64,000 bases of DNA from Odontesthes bonariensis (GCF_027942865.1 NC_134517.1:14858275-14922274); one strand, 5' to 3'; positions 11,703 to 24,267 are shown, numbered from the stretch's first letter. Notes: generated by a model from the letters alone, not told the origin. Numbers and translations are program-made.

Positions 11703-14700
11703 CACCTGTGTGCCAGAGTTTTATGAAAGTTTGTGAGACCGGAGGAAAACAGTTGTAGTTTTGTACAACATATTACCAACATACAAGCAGAAAAACATTT
11801 GGCATCAGAAGCCACACAAAAAAGATCTTGTCTGTAGTGCTGCATGCATTATGTGCCTGTGATTTCAAGGTGTGAAATATGATATGATTCCATCTGAAGA
11901 CTCTTTTGCTCTGTTATTGTTTGTGTATGAGCAAGAACCGCAAGCCTTGGAGGAAGTTCTCACACAGGAAAAAAGACATGCTTGAGTTGTGGTAAAGAGG
12001 GCCAACTGTCACAAAAGGGGCCTATTGTTGTTAAAACATCAAGTAGAATCACGCCTGCTAGTGTTAATCTTCTAAAAACCTTTAACCTTTAAATTTGCTC
12101 TTGAGAGGTAAAACATGAGCAAATTTAAAATTAAAGGCAATGCCATAAAAAAAGATGTCGTTGAAAGGGCGTTAGCACAGGTTGAGTATAAACACTTTCT
12201 CTCCTATCCGGTGAGCACCAGATCTGGTGTTAGTGGGAGTAACCAGAAGCCACCTCTAAAGCAGAAATGGATCCTCGAGTAATTGCAATGTATGTAACTG
12301 AATGTAGCCGAAATTCAACGATGACTAAATAGTCACAGAAAATGTTACTTTGATAGCATATTAAAGAAAAAGAAAATCAATTAAAAACATTAAATAAATT
12401 ATCTTAGTTTTTTTTTCCACTTTCCCTTCTTTTCCCCAATTATTTATTGTTTAACTGCAGCAGTAACAGTTTACCATATATTCTCAGGCTACAATATTCT
12501 AACATTTATATTTTCACAAAATTGCGTATACTTAGTCGCCTTGAATTTAAGTAATCTGTTTGGTTCAAATTGCCACTGTGCCCTGTTCTGGGTTTTTGTG
12601 TTGAGATAATTTCCAAAAACGCAGTTTCTGGTCACAATTTCCCTTGTCCTTTAATTTGTTACGTTAAGGCACTTGGTACAAGTAACAACAAAAAAAAAGT
12701 AGGTAAAAGTAAATATAAATGAAAGAAATTTGTAAAACTAAAATAAAGATATTAGATTAGAAAATAAATTTTTAAGCAACTGACTTGTGGTTCCATTTAG
12801 GTTCCATTAAGGCAACATTGATACTGCTAATCAGAGTTAATCATCATAAATTGAAAAAAACAAAACAAAAAAAGTAATAGCCACTTGAGAACGTACCTTT
12901 GTGAACACAGAGGCAGACAAGGCAGATGGGCATCTGAGTTACGGCTGCTAATGGGGTCACAGATATTGTGACTGAGGAAGGCTGCTAAGGAAATGGGGTT
13001 TGAACATGCCACAGTGGCAGTGAGAGGAAATGCACCATGTGACAACCTTCGTTCTACCAACTGTAATAACGGCCACATGTTAGATTCAGTCTTGGAAAGG
13101 AGAAACCACCATTTCTAAGACTTCCCGCATTGCCAACACGTGGATGATGATCAATCACATTTACTCATCTGGGGCTGTCTTGCTTCTCCTCAAACAGCAA
13201 ATTTCTACAGTCTTCAAACTATACTGTACCAAAAAAAGAAAAATAATTTAATGTTAGCTGGAAAAAAGAACTTATAGTTTACCAGAATGGAAGCTAAAAA
13301 AATAAAAGGTGCACATGTGTACTGTCGGGAAATTCCACTATATTGTGGTTTTACTTTCAATTTAACTTGTTAACAGCTGCATCACTGATGTGATTCACAA
13401 GAAATATATAACAAATTAATACCTGTGACGTGTATGCGAATGTAACAACATACAGGCTGATGCTATGAGAGATATACCCAGTATTCCCTAAACGGCAAAG
13501 ACTCAAATATTCTTTCACATGCACATATGGATTTCACGGTGCTGTATGAGCGTGATCATGAAAAGTGAAGTGAGAGTGTGAGATTTCAGCTTGTTCACGA
13601 GATTCGCGTAATGTGTGTGCTCATACGATGCTGGTTTCCTGTTGATCACAATAGTTCTGTGTAACAGCCTCTGGCTGCCAGTCTTTCCACATTATTCCGA
13701 ACAAAAGCTTTAATCAACCACTGAAAAATATCCACCGTCATCATAAAATGTCTACACAAAAATACCGCCTTCCCACAAAATTCCCCTCTGAACTCATTTG
13801 TGAAACTCATCAGAAATAAAGGTTGAACTTAAACTTTTTACGTCAGAATTACTCATGATGCAACTGGGCATGTCTGGCGACCAACGTGTAGTTGTGTATT
13901 CATCTGCTGTTAACTGACTCAAATCTGCAATTTGTTAGCGTGCATCCTGAGCCTCACCCAAACTTTCAGAAAGCTACCACAGTAACTGAAACGCTGTTGA
14001 ATGTGCTCAACCAGAACAGCTTTATTTTTTGACAACTTAGAGGGAAAAAAAATCTCAAACAAAATGGTATACAGGGTATCACAGACAAATGTTTCATCAC
14101 ATGGAAATTTAACACAAGGCCCATTAAAGTAACTTTATCAAATGATGTATACTTGTGACATTTACATTACATTTAGTAGACATAGTCAACATAAATCCAT
14201 GCAAACAGCATAAAGAGAAATAACGATTGGTGTCATACTCTGCAATTTTATATTTACGTAATTTCTAGGACATGTTTTATAGAAATGTGTTCTTCCTGGC
14301 TCATGGATGATCATTTACAAAGCTTGGCTCACAAAAATGCTGCCTCTGTCATGTGACATCTTAGAGAGAGAGAGATGAGCTAAATATAAAAGTAAAATAT
14401 TTTGACATATAACGTTCTCCTCTAGTTCAGTTTTCAGTCTCATTTACTCAAATGTACACACAAATATACACATTGAATTTCTCTAGCAATTTCCACATAC
14501 ATTGTAAGTTCCACTTACGTTACTTAATTCTAATTAAACCTATGAGATATTTATAAACATCCAGGCTCAGCAGACTATATAAAAAAGGCTCAGAAAGATG
14601 TCTTCCAAACTATTGATATAACCAGAAGTGAACGGCCTCCTACAGGGACCAACTTCAAAAGCATGACCAGGCAGGGAGTGATACTGAACTGTCTCAAGTG

Positions 14701-15093
14701 TTGATGAAGGCAAAAGGAACACAACAGGTAGCAGCTGCATTAAATTAAAAAGTCAGCATCAATCTATGAATCATGACTAGGAAAGCATTTGAACTATGAC
14801 AAAGAATTGGGACAAACTCATTTTTTGTGCTTTCTTTCTGATATTTACATGATTTGCTTCTGTTGTCAGTATTCACATACCCATGCTTTAGCAAGACAAA
14901 AAACCTTGTCCAACATTCATAGTTCTCAATTTCATTACTCCAAACAGCAACAAAACTTACAAGATGGTTTACTTTTAAAGTTCCCATATTCCTCTGTCTT
15001 TAAAGCCCAGTGATGACCAGTCAAACCAGCCACCATCAACTTGGCCTGAAGCTTAATATTTCTTCTTTTATGTCCCCAAAGCATCCTGGCTAT
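11703..15093. other. Spacer between p2ry8 and the upf3a stop codon
   Basis: No supported coding exon apart from the possible p2ry8 leader. The right end (from about 14021) is probably the upf3a 3' UTR: the first canonical minus-strand AATAAA after the upf3a stop is at 14021-14026. The stretch holds the junction between the two conserved-order blocks. Confidence 0.5.
12898..13100 (-). other. Possible noncoding leader exon of p2ry8
   Basis: A donor (CACAAAG followed by GTACGT) closes a non-repetitive minus-strand stretch at 12898, about 1.2 kb upstream of the p2ry8 coding start, which itself begins at a 3' splice site. The 5' limit is not known. Inferred only from splice-site context. Confidence 0.2.
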
Positions 15094-18000
15094 TCACTGT
15101 TCCCCTTTGCTTTTCTCAAACCCCCTCTCCAGTCCTGTTGCTATGGCGACAACCTCATAACAGTGCTCTGTTCTGCGTTCCGGTGAGTGGCCCACAGGGA
15201 GGCAGTCATAGCCTTTGCTGGATGAGCTCATACGCTTCCTGTTGCGGGCGCCTGGCTGATAGAGCTGCATGGCTGGACGGTCCTGCGGGGAGACGAGAGA
15301 GCAAGAACATCAGAGAGACAATGAGCGCACAGCGTGTGTACACGAGTTCATATAACCACACGCACTCATGCGCTTAGGTGACTTACACTGTACTCATGAG
15401 TACAGAAACTCCCGTTTAACTTCGACTTGGAAATTGAATAACAGCAAAAAGTCAATTGAATGTGTTTATGTCACGTCTGTCAGTTTATCATGTTTTATTT
15501 TTCCTGTTTAGTCTTTATGTTCCCCTGTTTTTCCTCAGTCTCTCTTGCCCTGCCATCAGCTTCACTCACGTCGCCAGCGTTTTTCCCTCTAAGCTGCCTT
15601 CACTCAATAATCACCCTCCTCAGTATTTAGTCTCCAAGTCTGTTCATGCAGCTTGCCAGATCCTCACCGTCATCCATGTCACCGCCACTCGTGTGTATCA
15701 GCTTTGTCCATAGTCGGTTTTTTTTTTTTTATCATAGTTTAGGTTTTTGCATTGCGCCTTATGTTTGGATTTTGTAATAAATTAAGGAATAAAATTGGAA
15801 TATCTGCATCCGGGTCCTCCTTCACCACCACGCCACACACCCAATGTGACAGTTTATCCTAGAGCCACTGAACCACCACTGCAATTTCTTAACAGAGATG
15901 TAATTATTTGGAGCGTGCGATTAGCGTTGTGCACACTATAATCTCGTAACGAAGAGCAGCTAGCAGGTTTTAAGGAGACTTGGTAAAAGTAAGAAGAAAA
16001 TTATATCTCTGAGGTTAGGCACAGACTATTCTTAAAGAAGAGCCAATTTTACCGTGAGGCAACCTCTGATGCTGAAAACAGAAGCTTTTCACTTTATCAT
16101 ACACTTTCAGTTTATCATGCATGACTGCATTTTCTCTCTTTTTTTTTATTTCTTTTTTTTATTTTTTCTTGAAGTCTAAGTAAATCCATCAAACGAAAAA
16201 CTGTCTGGTTCTCTCTAGGTAAGGTAATCTACACATTCATGACTGGACAGTGACTGACTTTGATAAAATTGTATTAATAGTTCTGGCTTTTCAACCAAAA
16301 CTGCAAAAGGAAGTAAGAGGGGGAAGAGTAGCATCGACAAAACACCTGTTTTTTTTTCTTTTTTCTTCCCTCATCCGTTTCCGAAGACAAAAAGAATTTA
16401 GCACGTCTCTACATCCTTCGCTCACATGACAATGCACAGACACAATGTGCACGCAACTTTTCTGACAGGACTGGCAGATTATATCAAAAAAGTTCCCTGC
16501 CGTTTAATTCATGGTATATGCTGCTTGGTGAAATGTAACAGCAGTGTCCTGGACAAAAATTCACTCGCCATTCTTTAGTGAAAACCATCTGGTTCTCAAA
16601 GGTATCCCACAAATCCTAAGCATGACCAAAACATCGGGTTCTGTGACGTTTGAGTTTTTTGTACCCCGTAACATTTGACTCGCATATAAAACAGGTTTCT
16701 AGGACTGCCTTCTTTCATCTTCGTAATATTGTTAAAATCAGGAACATCTTGTCTCAGAAAGATGCAGAAAAACTAGTCCATGCATCTGTTACTTCAAGAT
16801 TGGACTACTGAAATTCTTTATTATTGGGCTGTCCCACATATTCTCTGAAAAGCCTTCAGCTGATCCAAAATGCTGCAGCCAGAGTTCTGATGAGAACTAA
16901 CAGGAGAGATCATATTTCTCCAGTTTTAGCTTCTCTTCATTGGCTCCCTTTTAAATTCAGAATAGAATTTAAGATTCTTCTTCTCACATGTAAAGCTCTT
17001 AATGACCGAGCTCCATCATTTCTTAAAGATCTCATTATAAGATATTTTCCTAACAGAGCACTTCGCTCCCAAACTGCAGGTCTACTTGAGGTTCCCAGAG
17101 TTTCTAAAAGTAGAATGGAAGGCAGAGCCTTCAGTTATCAGGCCCCTCTCTTGTGGAATAAGCTGCCAGTAAATGTCTGGGAAGCAGACACCCTTTGCAC
17201 TTTTAAGACCAGGCTTAAAACTTTCCTTTTTGATAAAGCTTATAGTTAGGGATGGCTCAGGTGATCCTGAAACCATCCCTAACTATGGATAAAGGTGTTA
17301 TCTCCGATTTTTCGTCTACATTCAAACGTTATATTCGGAGTGAGTGAAAATCTTCCTCTTGGAAGGGATTTTAAAAAACCCCAAAACTGTTTGCAGGTGG
17401 AAAACACCCATTATTAAGATACCTCGTGTTCAAGTGCAAGGGACCTTTATCTTGACTTCCTTCGCTCTATCACTGCACTACTTCTTTTCTTTTTTACATT
17501 AAAATGACTTAAAGTTAGAAAAAACATCATGGTTAGGCATTAGAAATACATAATTAAATACATTTTATGTACAAAGTCTCACTGACATTGTCTGCTTTTG
17601 TTTTTCAAATCAATTCAAATAACTTTATTTGTCCTTTAGGGGGAAATTAAGGCTCATAGAGCAATTTACACAATATGCACGTTGTGTGTTACACACACTG
17701 ATACCTTGATAGATATATAAGGAATGTGTCCAGTGACTGGTATGACACCAGCTCTGGAAACTTTGAGGATCCAAAAGGGATGTTTTGGGGGGCACCCCCT
17801 GCGTTCAGCCCCGACTCCTGACGAAGCATCAGAATTTGAGGAGTTGGAAGTGAGAAGTTTTTGAAGTGACAAATGTTTGCAGTGGCTTCAACCCAATGGA
17901 TATGCACAGAGTCCAAGGTTGGATCCAAGGCTTTAAAACAGTAGCCAACAAAGCAACTGGTGTTGTCGCAGTGGCTTTGTCCATCCTTCATAGACAGTCG

Positions 18001-21000
18001 ATTAAAGTTACATACAGAGTGTGTTTACAGCTCATGCCATCTCATGGGTCTTATCAATCATAAACAACAGTAGAGCAACTGATTAAAAAAAGGGCTCCCG
18101 GCTGTATTTTAGTGAGTCAAAGGTGAAGACACTTGAATCAGCAAACTTAAATCAAGGATTAATATTATTTTGACTTAGTTTAATTCTGTTTTCCTCATGG
18201 TCATCCCATCATCCCCACTTGTTACTCTATTCAATAACAGCAGGTATATTTTGTAGACAAGGGCAAGGATGTAAGTTTATTAAAGCTCTAACAAGGGAGC
18301 ACTACTACCTAGAACAAAATCGAAATAAAAAAAGAATGCATATCACAACATTAAAACATAGTTACAGGTCTGACATCATCAAAGACAAAGAAAATAGCGA
18401 TCACCTTCCTCCTATTCTCATGCTCACCTTCTCGCTCACCTTGTTTCGGAGGCGTTCCTTCCTGCTACTCAGGTCCTCCCTGTCCTCCTTTCCCATTTTG
18501 TCTCCACTGTCGTGACCGTAAGAATAGCCATGATGATGCCCCTCTTTCTTGGCTCGGTCCTGGCAGTAACCCTTCCCCCATTTAGTTTCATCTTTCCGCC
18601 GCATGAACTTGTCAAAGTCGTAGTGGTGTTGCTGTCGTTTCCTCTCTTCATCTTTCCCACGGTGATCTTTATCTCTCTGTCTGCGCCCATGCTGCTCTTT
18701 CTGCTCTTTGTCACTCTCAGGCTGACCTCTGGTGGTCAGAGTATGCATTGTTAGTTTGTGTTTTTCTTTTCTTTTGTTTTTTTTTTTTCTTTTTACACAC
18801 AGAAATAAGTGTTGGGATTATATTTACAAGCACAATTTAGTAGTAAAGTTGTGTTTCTGCCCCTAAAATAAAGAGGAATGTTCAAGTTTAAAACATTGAA
18901 CAAGCAGGCAGTATGTGATAAGTATTTTTCCCAAAATTATACATAAATCATCCTCATTTGGGTGATAGGAAACGTGCTTTATATCACTTTATTATCATTT
19001 AACAAACAAAAAAGTTAATGTTTTACTGATATTGTTTCAGTATTGTGGGTTTTATGCTGTTACACCAAACTGGACTTTGTGGTTGGATTGTAATTTTTGT
19101 AGAAGACTTCTGTCAAAAAGTATTCAGTAAAAACCCAGAGAAGAATTGTGCCTGTTGTGTTAAATGTGGAGCTTGTTAAAAATCACAATGAACTGTTTCA
19201 TTTCTACAGTTAATAAATTGTGTCGAATTTGAACAACTATCTATTTCCCACTGTTGAGTTTAACATGTCTTACTTTTCTTTGGGTTCTTTTGACTTCATT
19301 TGTCCTCCAGCTTTTTCCCATTTAACCCTGTCTGCCTCTCCAGTTTCGCTTTTGTCCTTCATTCTGTCTGAATCAGCATCATCATCTCTGTCACTTTTCT
19401 TCAGGAGCTGGATATGCAGGTAACAGGGAGAAACTCAATAGTTTCATGCTGTTGCAACACTCAAATAACAGGGATATACACTTTAGTATTAAACAGCTTT
19501 GTAGCGATGAGAGATTACCTTAATTTTAATGTCTTTATCCGATAATTTCTTCTGCTTCTCTGCCTCTTTTCGCTTGCGTCTCTCCTCCTCTCGCCTCTTC
19601 CTCTTTTCCTCCTCTCTTTGTCGTTTCTTTTCCAGTTCTCTTTTTCTCCTCTCCTCTCTCTTCTCCTCTCTTATTCTCTATTGTGAATCATGTGACACTG
19701 AATAAGTTAGTTTTACATTTTAAAAAAACACTTTGAAGGGAATTTATTTTCAGGTGAGTTCTCTGCACCTTTCTCACCTGTTTCTCAATTTTCTTATTTT
19801 TGATGTACTCTAGCAGAGGTGTTGTCCGTTTGGCTGAAATCAAACAGAAAAAAGGGACCAAAAAAACGTGGCCATTTTGTTAAAGTAACTAACTCAGATG
19901 CATGGGAATCTTCCATAATTTTGTTTTTGATAAGAACAACTGTGTGTTAGATAATATGGATATGATAGTGTACCTATAAGCTCTCTGGTCTTGGCTTCTA
20001 TCTCCCCCAGGAGAATCTCAGGGTTGGCCATAGACTTCTCTTCATCACAGGAGTAATGCTCCAAGAATCGCTTGTATTCTGGGTCTGAGTGAATTTCACA
20101 GACAAAATGGATAATTAAACTAATCAATTAAAGCATGTTAATTTAAAAAACCTGATTTTCTGAGCATCTTAAACCCATTTAGGAAAATTCTATATTCACT
20201 AGACATGACTGGGTGAGTCTTTCACCAAGTGGAATCTATTCTTAAGTTTTGTATTTTAGTACCTTCTTCAATGCTCCCTGCTTTTCCATCCTTCTTCTTG
20301 AGCTTCTTTTTAGAAACCTTCTGAAAGGGGGCAAACTCTACCACTGCAGGATACTCCTGGCCTGAGTAAATATTGAAATACAAGGCAGTTAATCTTTTAA
20401 GAGACCAGCTATCAAATAGTTACAATGGCAACAAAAGCTCTTAAGCCACATCTTTATCCATAAAATTCGACCTGTAGCTGCAAAACAAACATGCTTGTGT
20501 TTGTATTTCATATAGCTGAACAGGCTGTGCTTTGTGTCAACATTCGTGACCATCATTGTCCACGAAGTACGAGTTTGAGTAAAATTAGAAATACCCTTGT
20601 TGTCAATGAAGACGTAGCCATCAAATCGATCCCGAAACAGAAGGATATCTTCTGTGTTTTTAAAATTGATGTATGCTCTGGAGAACAGGTGGGGAGAGAG
20701 ACTGTGAATTCAAACAGAAACAATTAAATCATTAATATCTATTGAGGAGACGGTGTTTTTGCTTAATTGAGTTATAAAACTAATGTACCTATGATCCGCT
20801 GGGAAGAATTCAAAATAGTCATAGGATGGAAGTGGACTAAGTTGTTCTTCTAGCTGGTCCTTTGACAGGCTAGGCGGGAGCCTTCGAATCACCACCTGTA
20901 AACAGCCATTCACATATTTTTCTCCTGCTTAGCAATAAATGAAGACTATTACTCATTTCTGCAAAGGTGGTTAATGTTTAACCACTCTATTCTGGAGATA

Positions 21001-23270
21001 CTGTTTCCACATCTCGTCTACCTAACACCAGCTGACAAGAACAGCCTACAACAAAAAGCTTGATACTGCACTTTTGTTGAAAGTAGAATGAGGCAGTGCA
21101 GTTTTGAAAACTGTTATGGAGGGTTGAGAAAAAGAACTATTGAGATATATAATAGGAACTGTTTGATGCAGTATTTTTGAGTATGTGACATTTTATTTAT
21201 TTATTCCTCCTTGTGTTTTATTCTCTACTGCTTCAGAGTTGGCCATTTTTCTTTCTTATATAGTATTGTGCAAAAGTCTTGAGCCACCCCTCTTGTTGTT
21301 ACAAAAATTCCAAAGATAACAAAGTTTGACAGGCATAGAATAGTATTTTTGCACCAATTAGGAGATTCTAAAAGAACATGGTGTGCAGTGGGTCCTTAAA
21401 AATTTGGGGAAACTGGACAAGTGGAGGACAAAAGAAGGAGTGTCAGGCCTAGAATCCTATATACAGCAGATGGACAGTATCTGAAAGTGATGTCCTTAAG
21501 AAATGGAGGAAACAAAAACTCTAAAGGCAGCAAAATCTCCAGTGTTGCATCTTTATCCATAAGAGCTGACACAGGACCTGAGTGACGCATCTGGACCTTC
21601 ATTTGAGGCCTCGTGAGACATGATCTCGAGGGAGGGATGGCTGTCAAGGAGACATTCTTCAGAAAGGGAAATGGGTAGAAAAAGCTGAGGTATGCCGAAT
21701 GACATTAAAACTGGACTTAAAATAATTGGCAACAGATCTTATGGAGTGACGAATTCTTCCCCTGAGCCTGTATCTCAACATCACTGAAGCAATGCGGGAT
21801 CATCTTGACAGGAAATGGAACAAAAGGCAGCCAACATCCAAAGAGTAGCTTTGGAATATCATTTAAGAAGCCCAGACAACTGTACCTGAATAGTACAACA
21901 GGAAATTACAAGGAAGCTTCTCTAAAAACTAAGGTTCACTGCTGAAAAATAAAGGTGGTCACATGCAGGTGTTTTTGTAGAGAAAAAAAGCAATGCATAA
22001 CGTATACAGAATGCATTTATGTCAAAAGAAATGCTATATATGAGTTGGGAAACACATGCAAAGTGCTTTGTAAAACCTTAACAAGGTTCAAAATACTGAC
22101 TTCCAGGCTTTTTGGAATTGTTCCAATTTTCCTGGCTCTATATGACGAAATGAGGGTTCAAGACTTTTTGTACAGTAATGTAATTTATAATATAATAGAT
22201 ATATATGTTTATGTATATGTACGTGCATATTTAAACCTGTTCCGTTCAACTCCTTAACCTTATAGTAACTAAGTAGTGAACTGTTTTTTAAACGTTTGAT
22301 TTGAAATGGAAACCTTTCAGTTCCAAAACATACCTAGAGATATGTTATGTAAGGAGATGGACTGAAGAACAAAACATGTAACAGATAAAAAAAATAGTGC
22401 ACCCACAGAGAATATATCAATAATTGCAAACATGTAGTCATGGTTGTGCCATGACAGATTATAAATAGAAATTAAACTGAACTAAATATAGCCATAATAC
22501 AACCTTGATAGTGGGTAATGAGATGATTATTTAAACTTTAGACCCACCTTACAGAGGTTAACAATCAGATGAATGAATACATAAATCAATGAATAAACTC
22601 ATGTGCTCTAAAAAACATGATCACTTTAGGCTCTGAGACCTCTACATTATCAATATTTTCTACTACGTTACATACAGAGTTACTCCAATACATGGTTGAA
22701 TAAATAATCCGTGTTAGTTGCTGCATTACTCAGATTCATGACACCTACTGCAATGGGTTTATTAGGATTTGGAGGCCTACAACTTGGGTCACGGGATATA
22801 AAATTGTATGACGCACGGAATTGGACTTGACATAATACTGCAAGTCTTCTGCTGTCGAGGTCTCCTGCATTCCTTCAAACATCACCTGTTAATGTCACCT
22901 TGACTCGGTCAATTGTAATATTAGATTAAATGAGAAGGTATATGAAATCTATACACAGAAAAGGCTGTGAATTATTCTGACAGCTCAGGAGGTCCGTGGG
23001 ATAATCGTGAAGCACTTCCTTCAGCAGTCGCTGTCCGCGGTGCTGGAACACCTCCCTCCGCGTCTCCTCCATGTCGGTTTTCCACGCAGCATAAACAATG
23101 CAACACATCGCAAAAGCCTGGCGCCCTACCTTTGAAAAAACCTCTTTCTTCTCTTCTTTCTGCTTGGGGTTACCAGGAGTGCTTTCCTGATCCGTTGGTA
23201 TGTCCCTAAACTGTAACTCCACCACACTTTTCTCCTTGCCCACGGTCATCTGGTCCTTTTCAGACCTCAT
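15094..23270 (-). CDS. upf3a: UPF3 nonsense-mediated mRNA decay factor (10 exons)
   Basis: Exons: 23270-23130, 20895-20789, 20701-20595, 20361-20263, 20084-19974, 19833-19778, 19677-19519, 19407-19274, 18728-18440, 15282-15094; the frame closes at 463 aa. The RRM-like Smg-4/UPF3 domain that binds UPF2 spans residues about 47-165: VVIRRLPPSLSKDQLEEQL, YDYFEFFPADH, RAYINFKNTEDILLFRDRF, FDGYVFIDNKG, YPAVVEFAPFQK. Then come DPEYKRFLEHY, a long Arg/Lys/Glu-rich helix (residues about 208-260), a His/Asp/Arg-rich tract, and the exon-junction-complex binding motif DRPAMQLYQPGARNR at residues 402-416. The N-terminus MRSEK matches mammalian UPF3A, and CDC16 is next to UPF3A in human, so I prefer upf3a over upf3b. 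Exon 9 has tandem donors 12 bases apart. Confidence 0.9.
15469..15851 (+). mobile_element. Solo LTR with GTTTA target duplication
   Basis: The 383-bp block starts TGTCACG and ends GTGACA. The 5-base word GTTTA stands directly on both sides (15464-15468 and 15852-15856). There is an AATAAA-rich stretch near 15775 followed by a C/T-rich end, as in Gypsy-type LTRs. No internal retroelement genes are present, so this is a solo LTR in upf3a intron 9. Confidence 0.75.
16698..17295 (+). mobile_element. L2-clade LINE, 5'-truncated 3' end of ORF2
   Basis: An open frame (16824-17249), extended upstream through one stop to about 16698, matches the C-terminal end of fish L2/Maui LINE polyproteins: LQLIQNAAARVL, HISPVLASLHWLP, IEFKILLLTCKALN, LLEVPRVSKS, RAFSYQAPLLWNKLP and TFKTRLKTFLFDKAYS. 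The reverse-transcriptase core is absent, consistent with ordinary 5' truncation. It lies in upf3a intron 9. Confidence 0.85.
21264..22177. mobile_element. Tc1-like transposon fossil (about 914 bp)
   Basis: The ends are imperfect inverted repeats: TATTGTGCAAAAGTCTTGA at the left and its counterpart near 22155-22177 at the right. Inside are decayed transposase words such as LNITEAMRDHLDRKWNKRQP and PTSKE, with many stops. It lies in upf3a intron 1. Confidence 0.75.
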
Positions 23271-23313
23271 TTCTTTCCATCTCCCTCGCTTTGTGAGGGT
23301 TAAGCTATTGTGT

Positions 23314-23347
23314 TCTCGCGAGAGTAAAGGGACCTAATATCGCGAGA
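23314..23347. promoter_or_regulatory. Two CGCG (TCTCGCGAGA-type) promoter elements of upf3a
   Basis: TCTCGCGAGA, a perfect palindrome, lies at 23314-23323 and a near copy TATCGCGAGA at 23338-23347, about 45-75 bases upstream of the upf3a ATG. This element marks TATA-less housekeeping promoters in vertebrates and is often bidirectional. The spacing of 24 bases between the copies is about two helical turns. Confidence 0.65.
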
Positions 23348-23535
23348 AGATATTCAAAAGGGTAGAATTTGTTTTTGTTTTTTTCTGATGTTTTTTTTTT
23401 CATGGCCACTTTGACTCAAGTTGTTGGATCCCAATACCAATACTGATTTTAAATCTGAACTCGTGGCATGTGCCATGATGTATTTTTGTGGTTTTAAAAA
23501 AAAGAGGACAGAAATGTGGAACCAATCCAGAAACA

Positions 23536-23541
23536 TTTATT
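23536..23541 (-). terminator. Poly(A) signal of the unnamed acylated-protein gene
   Basis: Canonical AATAAA on the minus strand, about 195 bases after the stop at 23735 and about 190 bases before the upf3a CGCG promoter elements. Confidence 0.4.
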
Positions 23542-23734
23542 TAATTTTTTTCTAATAACGCTCGTATGAAAAAGATTGTCACACAAAACCGAATGCATTT
23601 GCCAACACATGCTATAGTTGGCGAATTATTATTATTATTATTATTATTTAACCTAATTAAACATGGTATAGGCTGCACAGGCTCCATTGCCCATTTTCCC
23701 GGGCCACTTTGTATTGGCCGGCCCTGGATGGAGC

Positions 23735-24267
23735 TTAAGAGGCCCCGGTAGCACTGTGCAGGTCCCGGGTCGGGCTGCGGGCCATCGCGCAGGAAGAAGT
23801 CCCGGGACCGGCGCTGCCAGCAGAGCTCCAGTTTTCATGGCATAACGACGGGTCCCCTGACCGCTCATGGACATCTCGGTAGGGAACTAAAACAGTCAAC
23901 AAAACGAACTTAATAAATCGAACGCAGGCAGCAAGGCACTGTTGGCCGGAATAAAACTGACATCGTGCTCAGGCGATTTTCCATTTCACCCGCACTAATT
24001 ATGTTTGTCCCATTAGCGAGCACGAGACACAATACCTTTATACGCATACTCAAAGTCCGGTGAAAGTGCCACATTATACGAACTGGCCTAAAACTCACCA
24101 TTGAGAAAAGTTTGCTTTCCGCTACTGGTCTCCACGCACAGCCGGGGTCTCTCAGGTGGGGACACGGAGCTCTTCTGGCTGGGGACAAACGTGGAGCAGG
24201 TGTCCAGGTCCCGACAGACCCTTTCTTGAGAGTAAATACCGGTGGATTTAGACGGAGTACAACCCAT
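23735..24267 (-). CDS. Unnamed small protein with an N-terminal acylation motif (2 exons)
   Basis: Exon 1 is 24267-24099 and exon 2 is 23886-23735, with donor AATG-GTGAGT and acceptor GTTTTAG; the spliced frame codes for 106 aa. The start has G at -3 and G at +4. The protein begins MGCTPSKSTGIYSQE: Gly2 with Ser6 fits N-myristoylation and Cys3 fits palmitoylation, so membrane anchoring is likely. The rest is Ser/Pro-rich (VPSQKSSVSPPERPRLC) with no recognised domain. The MGCTPS start is shared with PCARE but I see no other resemblance. A minus-strand AATAAA at 23536-23541 lies about 195 bases past the stop. It lies between cdc16 and upf3a in the same orientation. Whether exon 2 is really terminal is not certain. 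Confidence 0.5.

Noticed and set aside
18512-18754. Hydrophobic plus-strand ORF that looks like a membrane protein
   Set aside because: It is the complement of the charged upf3a exon 9; antisense of Lys/Glu/Arg-rich coding sequence often looks hydrophobic.
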